A DNA stretch of 64,000 nt from Diorhabda sublineata (lineage: Eukaryota; Arthropoda; Insecta; Coleoptera; Chrysomelidae), in the NCBI RefSeq assembly GCF_026230105.1, contig NW_026614302.1, positions 1 through 64,000 of the forward strand, in the 5' to 3' direction. Numbering within the stretch: position 1 is the stretch's first letter; every line of letters begins with the position of its first letter. The notes below the pieces were generated by a model. It saw only the letters and a list, made by a program, of their open reading frames with translations, had not been told where the DNA came from and made no database searches. Of this stretch, positions 26,881 through 39,800 are shown piece by piece. The translations under genes were made by a program, and so were the position numbers.

Positions 26881-29800
26881 GTCTATCTTCCTAATTTGAA
26901 GTCGAATTTCAACATTCCTCATATATTTGAGTGAGTTTGCATCTACCTTTGTCAGATATAGGCGATTAACTTCCATTGAAGCCCATTGAGCTCAACTGTC
27001 ACTTTGTGTTGATTGAAAATTTTCGAAGTCTATCTTCCTAATTTGAAGTCGAATTTCAACATTTCTCATATATTTGAGGGAGTTTGCATCTAACTTTGTC
27101 AGATATCGTCGATTAACTTCCATTGAAGCCCATTGAGGTCAACTGTCACTTTGTGTTGATTGAAAATTTTCAAAGTCTATCTTCCTAATTTGAAGTCGAA
27201 TTTCAACATTTCTCATATATTTGAGTGAGTTTGCATCTTACTTTGTCAGATATCGTCGATTAATATCCACTGAAGCCAATTGAGCTCGACTGTCACTTTG
27301 TGTTGATTGAAAATTTTCGAAGTCTATCTTCCTAATTTGAAGTCGAATTTCAACATTTCTTATATATTTGAGTGAGTTCGCATCTAACTTTGTCAGATAT
27401 CGTCGATTAACATCCATTGAAGTCCATTGAGGTCGATTGTCACTTTGTGTTGATTAAAAATTTTTTAAAAGTCTATCTTCCTAATTTGAAGTCGAATTTC
27501 AACATTTCTTATATATTTGAGAGAGTTTGCATCTAACTTTGTCAGATATCGTCGATTAACTTCCATTGAAGCCCATTGAGGTCAACTGTCACTTTGTGTT
27601 GATTGAAAATTTTCAAAGTCTATCTTCCTAATTTGAAGTCGAATTTCAACATTTCTCATATATTTGAGTGAGTTTGCATCTTACTTTGTCAGATATCGTC
27701 GATTAATATCCACTGAAGCCAATTGAGCTCGACTGTCACTTTGTGTTGATTGAAAATTTTCAAAGTCTATCTTCCTAATTTGAAGACGAATTTCAACATT
27801 TCTCATATATTTGAGTGAGTTTGCATCTAACTTTGTCAGATATCGTCGATTAATATCCACTGAAGCCAATTGAGCTCGACTGTCACTTTGTGTTGATTGA
27901 AAATTTTCGAAGTCTATCTTCCTAATTTGAAGTCGAATTTCAACATTTCTTATATATTTGAGTGAGTTCGCATCTAACTTTGTCAGATATCGTCGATTAA
28001 CATCCATTGAAGTCCATTGAGGTCGATTGTCACTTTGTGTTGATTAAAAATTTTTTAAAAGTCTATCTTCCTAATTTGAAGTCGAATTTCAACATTTCTT
28101 ATATATTTGAGAGAGTTTGCATCTAACTTTGTCAGATATCGTCGATTAACTTCCATTGAAGCCCATTGAGGTCAACTGTCACTTTGTGTTGATTGAAAAT
28201 TTTCAAAGTCTATCTTCCTAATTTGAAGTCGAATTTCAACATTCCTCATATATTTGAGTGAGTTTGCATCTACCTTTGTCAGATATAGGCGATTAACTTC
28301 CATTGAAGCCCATTGAGCTCAACTGTCACTTTGTGTTGATTGAAAATTTTCGAAGTCTATCTTCCTAATTTGAAGTCGAATTTCAACATTTCTCATATAT
28401 TTGAGGGAGTTTGCATCTAACTTTGTCAGATATCGTCGATTAACTTCCATTGAAGCCCATTGAGGTCAACTGTCACTTTGTGTTGATTGAAAATTTTCAA
28501 AGTCTATCTTCCTAATTTGAAGTCGAATTTCAACATTTCTCATATATTTGAGTGAGTTTGCATCTTACTTTGTCAGATATCGTCGATTAATATCCACTGA
28601 AGCCAATTGAGCTCGACTGTCACTTTGTGTTGATTGAAAATTTTCGAAGTCTATCTTCCTAATTTGAAGTCGAATTTCAACATTTCTTATATATTTGAGT
28701 GAGTTCGCATCTAACTTTGTCAGATATCGTCGATTAACATCCATTGAAGTCCATTGAGGTCGATTGTCACTTTGTGTTGATTAAAAATTTTTTAAAAGTC
28801 TATCTTCCTAATTTGAAGTCGAATTTCAACATTTCTTATATATTTGAGAGAGTTTGCATCTAACTTTGTCAGATATCGTCGATTAACTTCCATTGAAGCC
28901 CATTGAGGTCAACTGTCACTTTGTGTTGATTGAAAATTTTCAAAGTCTATCTTCCTAATTTGAAGTCGAATTTCAACATTTCTCATATATTTGAGTGAGT
29001 TTGCATCTTACTTTGTCAGATATCGTCGATTAATATCCACTGAAGCCAATTGAGCTCGACTGTCACTTTGTGTTGATTGAAAATTTTCAAAGTCTATCTT
29101 CCTAATTTGAAGACGAATTTCAACATTTCTCATATATTTGAGTGAGTTTGCATCTAACTTTGTCAGATATACGCGATTAACATCCATTGAAGCCCATTGA
29201 GGTCAACTGTCACTTTGTGTTGATTGAAAATTTTCAAAGTCTATCTTCCTAATTTGAAGACGAATTTCAACATTTCTCATATATTTGAGTGAGTTTGCAT
29301 CTAACTTTGTCAGATATACGCGATTAACATCCATTGAAGCCAATTGAGGTCGACTGTCTCTTTGTGTTGATTGAAAATTTTCAAAGTCTATCTTCCTAAT
29401 TTGAAGTCGAATTTCAACATTTCTCATATATTTGAGTGAGTTTGCATCTAACTTTGTCAGATATAGGCGATTAACATCCATTGAAGCCCATTGAGGTCGA
29501 TTGTCAATTTGTGTTGATTGAAAATTTTCAAAGTCTATCTTCCTAATTTGAAGACGAATTTCAACATTTCTCATATATTTGAGTGAGTTTGCATCTAACT
29601 TTGTCAGATATACGCGATTAACATCCATTGAAGCCCATTGAGGTCAACTCTCACTTTGTGTTGATTGTAAATTTTTAAAGTCTATCTTCCTAATTTGAAG
29701 TCGAATTTCAACATTTCTCATATATTTGAGTGAGTTTGCATCTAACTTTGTCAGATATAGGCGATTAACTTCCATTGAAGCCCATTGAGGTCAACTGTCA

Positions 29801-31010
29801 CTTTGTGTTGATTGAAAATTTTCAAAGTCTATCTTCCTAATTTGAGACGAATTTCAACATTTCTCATATATTTGAGTGAGTTTGCATCTAACTTTGTCAG
29901 ATATACGCGATTAACATCCATTGAAGCCCATTGAGGTCAACTCTCACTTTGTGTTGATTGAAAATTTTTAAAGTCTATCTTCCTAATTTGAAGTCGAATT
30001 TCAACATTTCTCATATATTTGAGTGAGTTTGCATCTAACTTTGTCAGATATAGGCGATTAACTTCCATTGAAGCCCATTGAGGTCAACTGTCACTTTGTG
30101 TTGATTGAAAATTTTCAAAGTCTATCTTCCTAATTTGAAGTCGAATTTCAACATTTATTATATATTTGAGAGAGTTTGCATCTAACTTTGTCAGATATCG
30201 TCGATTAACTTCCATTGAAGCCCATTGAGGTCAACTGTCACTTTGTGTTGATTGAAAATTTTCAAAGTCTATCTTCCTAATTTGAAGTCGAATTTCAACA
30301 TTCCTCATATATTTGAGTGAGTTTGCATCTACCTTTGTCAGATATAGGCGATTAACTTCCATTGAAGCCCATTGAGCTCAACTGTCACTTTGTGTTGATT
30401 GAAAATTTTCGAAGTCTATCTTCCTAATTTGAAGTCGAATTTCAACATTTCTCATATATTTGAGGGAGTTTGCATCTAACTTTGTCAGATATCGTCGATT
30501 AACTTCCATTGAAGCCCATTGAGGTCAACTGTCACTTTGTGTTGATTGAAAATTTTCAAAGTCTATCTTCCTAATTTGAAGTCGAATTTCAACATTTCTC
30601 ATATATTTGAGTGAGTTTGCATCTTACTTTGTCAGATATCGTCGATTAATATCCACTGAAGCCAATTGAGCTCGACTGTCACTTTGTGTTGATTGAAAAT
30701 TTTCGAAGTCTATCTTCCTAATTTGAAGTCGAATTTCAACATTTCTTATATATTTGAGTGAGTTCGCATCTAACTTTGTCAGATATCGTCGATTAACATC
30801 CATTGAAGTCCATTGAGGTCGATTGTCACTTTGTGTTGATTAAAAATTTTTTAAAAGTCTATCTTCCTAATTTGAAGTCGAATTTCAACATTTCTTATAT
30901 ATTTGAGAGAGTTTGCATCTAACTTTGTCAGATATCGTCGATTAACTTCCATTGAAGCCCATTGAGGTCAACTGTCACTTTGTGTTGATTGAAAATTTTC
31001 AAAGTCTATC
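26881..31010. repeat. 9-monomer repeat marked by catctacctttg, with an inserted foreign segment
   Basis: The unique monomer attcctcatatatttg with catctacctttg and gagctcaactg occurs at 26940, 28267 and 30326. Offsets are 1327 bp (9 x 147 + 4) and 2059 bp (14 x 147 + 1), each remainder explained by +2 A/T-tract monomers (27452, 28042, 28779, 30838) and one -1 monomer (29841). Between about 29.13 and 30.17 kb the regular order is replaced by acgcg/agacg monomers that match 18.8-19.4 kb. Confidence 0.78.
29130..30170. repeat. Segment matching 18.8-19.4 kb at an offset of about 10.75 kb
   Basis: The shared order is: ggtcaactctcac with the aaatttttaaag tract, aggcgattaacttcc, the one-base-deleted tttgagacgaattt (19096 and 29841), a second ggtcaactctcac, and then aacatttattatatatt (about 19408 and 30153). 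Because the single-base deletion and the tattatat variant are rare, common descent is more likely than convergence. The 141-residue minus-strand ORF at 29203-29628 lies at the left of this segment. Confidence 0.72.
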
Positions 31011-33560
31011 TTCCTAATTTGAAGTCGAATTTCAACATTTCTCATATATTTGAGGGAGTTTGCATCTAACTTTGTCAGATATCGTCTATTAACTTTCATT
31101 GAAGCCCATTGAGGTCAACTGTCACTTTGTGTTTATTGAAAATTTTCGCAGGCTATCTTCCTAATTTGAAGTCGAATTTCAACATTTCTTATATATTTGA
31201 GTGAGTTTGCATCTAACTTTTTCAGATATACGCGGTTAACATCCATTGAAGCCCATTGAGGTCAACTGTCACTTTGTGTTTATTGAAAATTTTCAAAGTC
31301 TATCTTCCTAATTTGAAGTCGAATTTCAACATTCCTTATATATATATGAGAGAGTTTGCATCTAACTTTGTCAGATATCGTCGATTAACATCCACTGAAG
31401 CCAATTGAGGTCGACTGTCTCTTTGTGTTGATTGAAAATTTTCAAAGTCTCTCTTCCTAATTTGAAGTCGAATTTCAACATTCCTCATATATTTGAGTGA
31501 GTTTGCATCTAACTTTGTCAGATATAGGCGATTAACTTCCATTGAAGCCCATTGAGGTCAACTGTCACTTTGTGTTGATTGAAAATTTTCAAAGTCTATC
31601 TTCCTAATTTGAAGTCGAATTTCAACATTTCTCATATATTTGAGGGAGTTTGCATCTAACTTTGTCAGATATCGTCGATTAACTTTCATTGAAGCCCATT
31701 GAGGTCAACTGTCACTTTGTGTTGATTGAAAATTTTCAAAGTCTATCTTCCTAATTTGAAGTCGAATTTCAACATTTCTCATATATTTGAGTGAGTTTGC
31801 ATCTAACTTTGTCAGATATCGTCGATTAACATCCACTGAAGCCAATTGAGGTCGACTGTCACTTTGTGTTGATTGAAAATTTTCGCAGGCTATCTTCCTA
31901 ATTTGAAGTCGAATTTCAACATTTCTTATATATTTGAGTGAGTTCGCATCTAACTTTGTCAGATATCGTCGATTAACATCCATTGAAGTCCATTGAGGTC
32001 GATTGTCACTTTGTGTTGATTAAAAATTTTAAAAGTCTATCTTCCTAATTTGAAGTCGAATTTCAACATTTCTTATATATTTGAGAGAGTTTGCATCTAA
32101 CTTTGTCAGATATCGTCGATTAACTTCCATTGAAGCCCATTGAGGTCAACTGTCACTTTGTGTTGATTGAAAATTTTCAAAGTCTATCTTCCTAATTTGA
32201 AGTCGAATTTCAACATTTCTTATATATTTGAGAGAGTTTGCATCTAATTTTGTCAGATATCGTCGATTAACATCCACTGAAGCCAATTGAGGTCGACTGT
32301 CACTTTGTGTTGATTGAAAATTTTCAAAGTCTATCTTCCTTAATTTGAAGTCGAATTTCAACATTTCTCATATATTTGAGAGAGTTTGCATCTAACTTTG
32401 TCAGATATCGTCGATTAACTTCCATTGAAGCCCATTGAGGTCAACTGTCACTTTGTGTTGATTGAAAATTTTCAAAGTCTATCTTCCTAATTTGAAGTCG
32501 AATTTCAACATTTCTCATATATTTGAGTGAGTTTGCATCTAACTTTGTCAGATATAGGCGATTAACTTCCATTGAAGCCCATTGAGGTCAACTGTCACTT
32601 TGTGTTGATTGAAAATTTTCAAAGTCTATCTTCCTAATTTGAAGTCGAATTTCAACATTTCTCATATATTTGAGGGATTTTGCATCTAACTTTGTCAGAT
32701 ATCGTCGATTAACTTCCATTGAAGCCCATTGAGGTCAACTGTCACTTTGTGTTGATTGAAAATTTTCAAAGTCTATCTTCCTAATTTGAAGTCGATTTTC
32801 AACATTTCTCATATATTTGAGTGAGTTTGCATCTAACTTTGTCAGATATCGTCGATTAACATCCACTGAAGCCAATTGAGCTCGACTGTCACTTTGTGTT
32901 GATTGAAAATTTTCGAAGTCTATCTTCCTAATTTGAAGTCGAATTTCAACATTTCTTATATATTTGAGTGAGTTCGCATCTAACTTTGTCAGATATCGTC
33001 GATTAACTTCCATTGAAGCCCATTGAGGTGAACTGTCACTTTGTGTTGATTGAAAATTTTCAAAGTCTATCTTCCTAATTTGAAGTCGAATTTCAACATT
33101 TCTTATATATTTGAGAGAGTTTGCATCTAACTTTGTCAGATATCGTCGATTAACTTCCATTGAAGCCCATTGAGGTCAACTGTCACTTTGTGTTGATTGA
33201 AAATTTTCAAAGTCTATCTTCCTAATTTGAAGTCGAATTTCAACATTTCTCATATATTTGAGGGAGTTTGCATCTAACTTTGTCAGATATCGTCTATTAA
33301 CTTTCATTGAAGCCCATTGAGGTCAACTGTCACTTTGTGTTTATTGAAAATTTTCGCAGGCTATCTTCCTAATTTGAAGTCGAATTTCAACATTTCTTAT
33401 ATATTTGAGTGAGTTTGCATCTAACTTTGTCAGATATACGCGATTAACATCCATTGAAGCCCATTGAGGTCAACTGTCACTTTGTGTTGATTGAAAATTT
33501 TCAAAGTCTATCTTCCTAATTTGAAGTCGAATTTCAACATTCCTTATATATATATGAGAG
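31011..33560. repeat. Mosaic of segments also found at 22.2-22.5, 23.4-24.6 and 21.6-22.5 kb
   Basis: Three pieces in series match different parts of the 21.6-24.6 kb region. About 31.01-31.39 kb matches 22.18-22.53 kb (offset 8835), including actttttcagatatacgcg. About 31.70-32.93 kb matches 23.46-24.68 kb (offset 8246). About 32.73-33.54 kb matches 21.69-22.50 kb (offset 11,043), including the rare ggtgaactg at 21985 and 33028. The 24.6 kb relative diverges after the shared gtcgattttcaac monomer, so the second and third pieces overlap in a three-way shared tract. TA-lengthened monomers are at 31336 and 33544. Confidence 0.75.
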
Positions 33561-35440
33561 AGTTTGCATCTAACTTTGTCAGATATCGTCGATTAACATC
33601 CACTGAAGCCAATTGAGGTCGACTGTCTCTTTGTGTTGATTGAAAATTTTCAAAGTCTCTCTTCCTAATTTGAAGTCGAATTTCAACATTCCTCATATAT
33701 TTGAGTGAGTTTGCATCTAACTTTGTCAGATATAGGCGATTAACTTCCATTGAAGCCCATTGAGGTCAACTGTCACTTTGTGTTTATTGAAAATTTTCAA
33801 AGTCTATCTTCCTAATTTGAAGTCGAATTTCAACATTTCTCATATATTTGAGGAAGTTTGCATCTAACTTCGTCAGATATCGTCGATTAACATCCACTGA
33901 AGCCAATTGAGGTCGACTGTCACTTTGTGTTGATTGAAAATTTTCGCAGGCTATCTTCCTAATTTGAGGTCGAATTTAAACATTTCTTATATATTTGAGT
34001 GAGTTCGCATCTAACTTTGTCAGATATCGTCGATTAACATCCATTGAAGTCCATTGAGGTCGATTGTCACTTTGTGTTGATTAAAAATTTTAAAAGTCTA
34101 TCTTCCTAATTTGAAGTCGAATTTCAACATTTCTTATATATTTGAGAGAGTTTGCATCTAACTTTGTCAGATATCGTCGATTAATTTCCATTGAAGCCCA
34201 TTGAGGTCAACTGTCACTTTGTGTTGATTGAAAATTTTCAAAGTCTATCTTCCTAATTTGAAGTCGAATTTCAACATTTCTTATATATTTGAGAGAGTTT
34301 GCATCTAACTTTGTCAGATATCGTCGATTAACTTCCACTGAAGCCCATTGAGGTCAACTGTCACTTTGTGTTGATTGAAAATTTTCAAAGTCTATCTTCC
34401 TAATTTGAAGTCGAATTTCAACATTTCTCATATATTTGAGGGAGTTTGCATCTAACTTTGTCAGATATCGTCTATTAACTTTCATTGAAGCCCATTGAGG
34501 TCAACTGTCACTTTGTGTTGATTGAAAATTTTCAAAGTCTATCTTCCTAATTTGAAGTCGAATTTCAACATTTCTTATATATTTGAGAGAGTTTGCATCT
34601 AACTTTGTCAGATATCGTCGATTAACATCCACTGAAGCCAATTGAGGTCGACTGTCACTTTGTGTTGATTGAAAATTTTCGAAGGCTATCTTCCTAATTT
34701 GAAGTCGAATTTCAACATTTCTTATATATTTGAGTGAGTTCGCATCTAACTTTGTCAGATATCGTCGATTAACATCCATTGAAGTCCATTGAGGTCGATT
34801 GTCACTTAGTGTTGATTAAAAATTTTAAAAGTCTATCTTCCTAATTTGAAGTCGAATTTCAACATTTCTTATATATTTGAGAGAGTTTGCATCTAACTTT
34901 GTCAGATATCGTCGATTAACTTCCATTGAAGCCCATTGAGGTCAACTGTCACTTTGTGTTGATTGAAAATTTTCAAAGTCTATCTTCCTAATTTGAAGAC
35001 GAATTTCAACATTTCTCATATATTTGAGTGAGTTTGCATCTAACTTTGTCAGATATACGCGATTAACATCCATTGAAGCCCATTGAGGTCAACTGTCACT
35101 TTGTGTTGATTGAAAATTTTCGAAGGCTATCTTCCTAATTTGAAGTCGAATTTCAACATTTCTTATATATTTGAGTGAGTTCGCATCTAACTTTGTCAGA
35201 TATCGTCGATTAACATCCATTGAAGTCCATTGAGGTCGATTGTCACTTAGTGTTGATTAAAAATTTTAAAAGTCTATCTTCCTAATTTGAAGTCGAATTT
35301 CAACATTTCTTATATATTTGAGAGAGTTTGCATCTAACTTTGTCAGATATCGTCGATTAACTTCCATTGAAGCCCATTGAGGTCAACTGTCACTTTGTGT
35401 TGATTGAAAATTTTCAAAGTCGATCTTCCTAATTTGAAGT
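33560..35440. repeat. Mixed monomers with a 441-bp (3-monomer) tandem duplication
   Basis: A three-monomer unit starting at about 34680 with cgaaggctatc is repeated at about 35121. Both copies carry the otherwise unseen cacttagtg (34803 and 35244) followed by gattaaaaattttaaaag (normal length, unlike the +2 class). The duplicated stretch continues through the tttgagagag monomer until about 35430, where cgatcttcc differs. Confidence 0.75.
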
Positions 35441-37320
35441 CGAATTTCAACATTTCTTATATATTTGAGAGAGTTTGCATCTAACTTTGTCAGATATCGT
35501 CGATTAACTTCCATTGAAGCCCATTGAGGTCAACTGTCACTTTGTGTTGATTGAAAATTTTCAAAGTCTATCTTCCTAATTTGAAGTCGAATTTCAACAT
35601 TTCTCATATATTTGAGGGAGTTTGCATCTAACTTTGTCAGATATCGTCTATTAACTTTCATTGAAGCCCATTGAGGTCAACTGTCACTTTGTGTTGATTG
35701 AAAATTTTCAAAGTCTATCTTCCTAATTTGAAGACGAATTTCAACATTTCTCATATATTTGAGTGAGTTTGCATCTAACTTTGTCAGATATACGCGATTA
35801 ATATCCATTGAAGCCCATTGAGGTCAACTGTCACTTTGTGTTGATTGAAAATTTCCAAAGTCTATCTTCCTAATTTGAAGTCGAATTCCAACATTCCTTA
35901 TATATATATGAGAGAGTTTGCATCTAACTTTGTCAGATATCGTCGATTAACATCCACTGAAGCCAATTGAGGTCGACTGTCTCTTTGTGTTGATTGAAAA
36001 TTTTCAAAGTCTATCTTCCTAATTTGAAGTCGAATTTCAACATTTCTCATATATTTGAGTGAGTTTGCATCTAACTTTGTCAGATATATGCGATTAACAT
36101 CCATTGAAGCCCATTGAGGTCAACTGTCACTTTGTGTTGATTGAAAATTTTCAAAGTCTATCTTCCTAATTTGAAGTCGAATTTCAACATTTCTCATATA
36201 TTTGAGTGAGTTTGCATCTAACTTTGTCAGATATATGCGATTAACATCCATTGAAGCCCATTGAGGTCAACTGTCACTTTGTGTTGATTGAAAATTTTCA
36301 AAGTCTATCTTCCTAATTTGAAGACGAATTTCAACATTTCTCATATATTTGAGTGAGTTTGCATCTAACTTTGTCAGATATACGCGATTAACATCCATTG
36401 AAGCCCATTGAGGTCAACTGTCACTTTGTGTTGATTGAAAATTTTCAAAGTCTATCTTCCTAATTTGAAGTCGAATTTCAACATTTCTTATATATTTGAG
36501 AGAGTTTGCATCTAACTTTGTCAGATATCGTCGATTAACTTCCATTGAAGCCCATTGAGGTCAACTGTCACTTTGTGTTGATTGAAAATTTTCAAAGTCT
36601 ATCTTCCTAATTTGAAGTCGAATTTCAACATTTCTCATATATTTGAGGGAGTTTGCATCTAACTTTGTCAGATATCGTCTATTAACTTTCATTGAAGCCC
36701 ATTGAGGTCAACTGTCACTTTGTGTTGATTGAAAATTTTCAAAGTCTATCTTCCTAATTTGAAGACGAATTTCAACATTTCTCATATATTTGAGTGAGTT
36801 TGCATCTAACTTTGTCAGATATACGCGATTAATATCCATTGAAGCCCATTGAGGTCAACTGTCACTTTGTGTTGATTGAAAATTTCCAAAGTCTATCTTC
36901 CTAATTTGAAGTCGAATTCCAACATTCCTTATATATATATGAGAGAGTTTGCATCTAACTTTGTCAGATATCGTCGATTAACATCCACTGAAGCCAATTG
37001 AGGTCGACTGTCTCTTTGTGTTGATTGAAAATTTTCAAAGTCTATCTTCCTAATTTGAAGTCGAATTTCAACATTTCTCATATATTTGAGTGAGTTTGCA
37101 TCTAACTTTGTCAGATATATGCGATTAACATCCATTGAAGCCCATTGAGGTCAACTGTCACTTTGTGTTGATTGAAAATTTTCAAAGTCTATCTTCCTAA
37201 TTTGAAGACGAATTTCAACATTTCTCATATATTTGAGTGAGTTTGCATCTAACTTTGTCAGATATACGCGATTAACATCCATTGAAGCCCATTGAGGTCA
37301 ACTGTCACTTTGTGTTGATT
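35440..37320. repeat. 1031-bp (7-monomer) higher-order repeat, two copies
   Basis: The unit from about 35440 recurs at an offset of 1031 bp (7 x 147 + 2). Shared markers are the TA-lengthened monomer (35898 and 36929), aaatttccaaagtc (35851 and 36882), gtctattaactttc, gattaatatcc without the usual cttac partner, and gatatatgcgatt (36086 and 37117). Copy 1 has one additional gatatatgcg monomer at about 36233 that copy 2 lacks. Confidence 0.8.
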
Positions 37321-37324
37321 GAAA

Positions 37325-37915
37325 ATTTTCAAAGTCTATCTTCCTAATTTGAAGTCGAATTTCAACATTCCTTATATATATATATGAGAGTTTGCATCTA
37401 ACTTTGTCAGATATCGTCGATTAACATTCACTGAAGCCAATTGAGGTCGACTGTCACTTTGTGTTGATTGAAAATTTTGAAAGTCTATCTTCCTAATTTG
37501 AAATCGAATTTCAACATTTCTCATATATTTGAGTGAGTTTGCATCTAACTTTGTCAGATATATGCGATTAACATCCATTGAAGCCCATTGAGGTCAACTG
37601 TCACTTTGTGTTGATTGAAAATTTTCAAAGTCTATCTTCCTAATTTGAAGTCGAATTTCAACATTCCTTATATATATATATGAGAGTTTGCATCTAACTT
37701 TGTCAGATATCGTCGATTAACATTCACTGAAGCCAATTGAGGTCGACTGTCACTTTGTGTTGATTGAAAATTTTGAAAGTCTATCTTCCTAATTTGAAAT
37801 CGAATTTCAACATTTCTCATATATTTGAGTGAGTTTGCATCTAACTTTGTCAGATATACGCGATTAACATCCATTGAAGCCCATTGAGGTCAACTGTCAC
37901 TTTGTGTTGATTGAA
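37325..37915. repeat. 296-bp dimer, tandemly duplicated
   Basis: Two copies of a two-monomer unit (about 37325-37620 and 37621-37915) share the longest TA run in the window, ccttatatatatatatgag, which replaces the gagagag end with gag followed directly by tttgc. They also share cattcactgaagcc, ttttgaaagtc and gaaatcgaattt. The offset is 296 bp (2 x 147 + 2). The second monomers differ by gatatatgcg against gatatacgcg. Confidence 0.8.
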
Positions 37916-39800
37916 AATTTTTAAAGTCTATCTTCCTAATTTGAAGTCGAATTTCAACATTTCTCATATATTTCAGGGAGTTTGCATCTAACTTTGTCAG
38001 ATATCGTCGATTAACTTCCATTGAAACCCCTTGAGGTCAACTGTCACTTTGTGTTGATTGAAAATTTTCAAAGTCTATCTTCCTAATTTGAAGTCGAATT
38101 TCAACATTTCTCATATATTTGAGTGAGTTTGCATCTATCTTTGTCAGATATAGGCGATTAACTTCCATTGAAGCCCATTGAGGTCAACTGTCACTTTGTG
38201 TTGATTGAAAATTTTCAAAGTCTCTCTTCCTAATTTGAAGTCGAATTTCAACATTCCTCATATATTTGAGTGAGTTTGCATCTAACTTTGTCAGATATAG
38301 GCGATTAACTTTCATTGAAGCCCATTGAGGTCAACTGTCACTTTGTGTTGATTGAAAATTTTCAAAGTCTATCTTCCTAATTTGAAGTCGAATTTCAACA
38401 TTTCTCATATATTTGAGTGAGTTTGCATCTAACTTTGTCAGATATCGTCTATTAACTTTCATTGAAGCCCATTGAGGTCAACTGTCACTTTGTGTTGATT
38501 GAAAATTTTCCAAGTCTATCTTCCTAATTTGAAGACGAATTTCAACATTTCTCATATATTTGAGTGAGTTTGCATCTAACTTTGTCAGATATACGCGATT
38601 AACATCCATTGAAGCCCATTGAGGTCAACTGTCACTTTGTGTTGATTGAAAATTTCCAAAGTCTATCTTCCTAATTTGAAGTCGAATTTCAACATTCCTT
38701 ATATATATATGAGAGAGTTTGCATCTAACTTTGTCAGATATCGTCGATTAACATCCACTGAAGCCAATTGAGGTCGAATGTCTCTTTGTGTTGATTGAAA
38801 ATTTTCAAAGTCTCTCTTCCTAATTTGAAGTCGAATTTCAACATTCCTCATATATTTGAGTGAGTTTGCATCTAACTTTGTCAGATATAGGCGATTAACT
38901 TTCATTGAAGCCCATTGAGGTCAACTGTCACTTTGTGTTGATTGAAAATTTTCAAAGTCTATCTTCCTAATTTGAAGACGAATTTCAACATTTCTCATAT
39001 ATTTGAGTGAGTTTGCATCTAACTTTGTCAGATATCGTCTATTAACTTTCATTGAAGCCCATTGAGGTCAACTGTCACTTTGTGTTGATTGAAAATTTTC
39101 AAAGTCTATCTTCCTAATTTGAAGACGAATTTCAACATTTCTCATATATTTGAGTGAGTTTGCATCTAACTTTGTCAGATATACGCGATTAACATCCATT
39201 GAAGCCCATTGAGGTCAACTGTCACTTTGTGTTGATTGAAAATTTCCAAAGTCTATCTTCCTAATTTGAAGTCGAATTTCAACATTCCTTATATATATAT
39301 GAGAGAGTTTGCATCTAACTTTGTCAGATATCGTCGATTAACATCCACTGAAGCCAATTGAGGTCGACTGTCTCTTTGTGTTGATTGAAAATTTTCAAAG
39401 TCTATCTTCCTAATTTGAAGTCGAATTTCAACATTTCTCATATATTTGAGTGAGTTTGCATCTAACTTTGTCAGATATATGCGATTAACATCCATTGAAG
39501 CCCATTGAGGTCAACTGTCACTTTGTGTTGATTGAAAATTTTTAAAGTCTATCTTCCTAATTTGAAGTCGAATTTCAACATTTCTCATATATTTGAGTGA
39601 GTTTGCATCTAACTTTGTCAGATATAGGCGACTAACTTCCATTGAAGCCCATTGAGGTCAACTGTCACTTTGTGTTGATTGAAAATTTTCAAAGTCTATC
39701 TTCCTAATTTGAAGACGAATTTCAACATTTCTCATATATTTGAGTGAGTTTGCATCTAACTTTGTCAGATATACGCGATTAACATCCATTGAAGCCCATT
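37916..39800. repeat. 590-bp (4-monomer) repeat with TA-lengthened and gtctatt monomers
   Basis: TA-lengthened monomers at 38699 and 39289 lie 590 bp apart (4 x 147 + 2), each preceded by aaatttccaaagtc and a gtctattaactttc monomer. The second unit has the gatatatgcg partner, while the first has aggcg with aactttc. A tttcagggag monomer with gaaaccccttgag occurs at about 37970-38035. It recurs without the aaa variant at about 40180-40235. Confidence 0.72.

Larger units (their letters stand above)
15533..30860. repeat. +2-bp A/T-tract monomer class (7 copies)
   Basis: Monomers carrying gattaaaaattttttaaaag (149 bp) start that motif at 15533, 16270, 26715, 27452, 28042, 28779 and 30838. They share gttcgcatc, tgaagtccattgag and ggtcgattgtcac, and are always preceded by a gagctcg/tttcgaag monomer. 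A related form, gattaaaaattttaaaag at normal length, occurs near 23772, 32022, 34080, 34817 and 35258. The two forms suggest slippage in the A/T tract. Confidence 0.85.
21291..32345. repeat. +1-bp ccttaattt monomer class (4 copies)
   Basis: An extra T in cttccttaatttgaag occurs at about 21295, 23210, 24093 and 32340. Each is followed by a tttgagagag monomer with cgtcgattaacttcc. The copy at 32340 matches the one at 24093 at an offset of about 8246 bp, in line with the block match of that region. Confidence 0.82.

Noticed and set aside
37372..37400. TATA-box promoter at the ttatatatatatat runs
   Set aside because: The TA run is a slippage variant of a repeated satellite element. No downstream gene or other core promoter element accompanies it.
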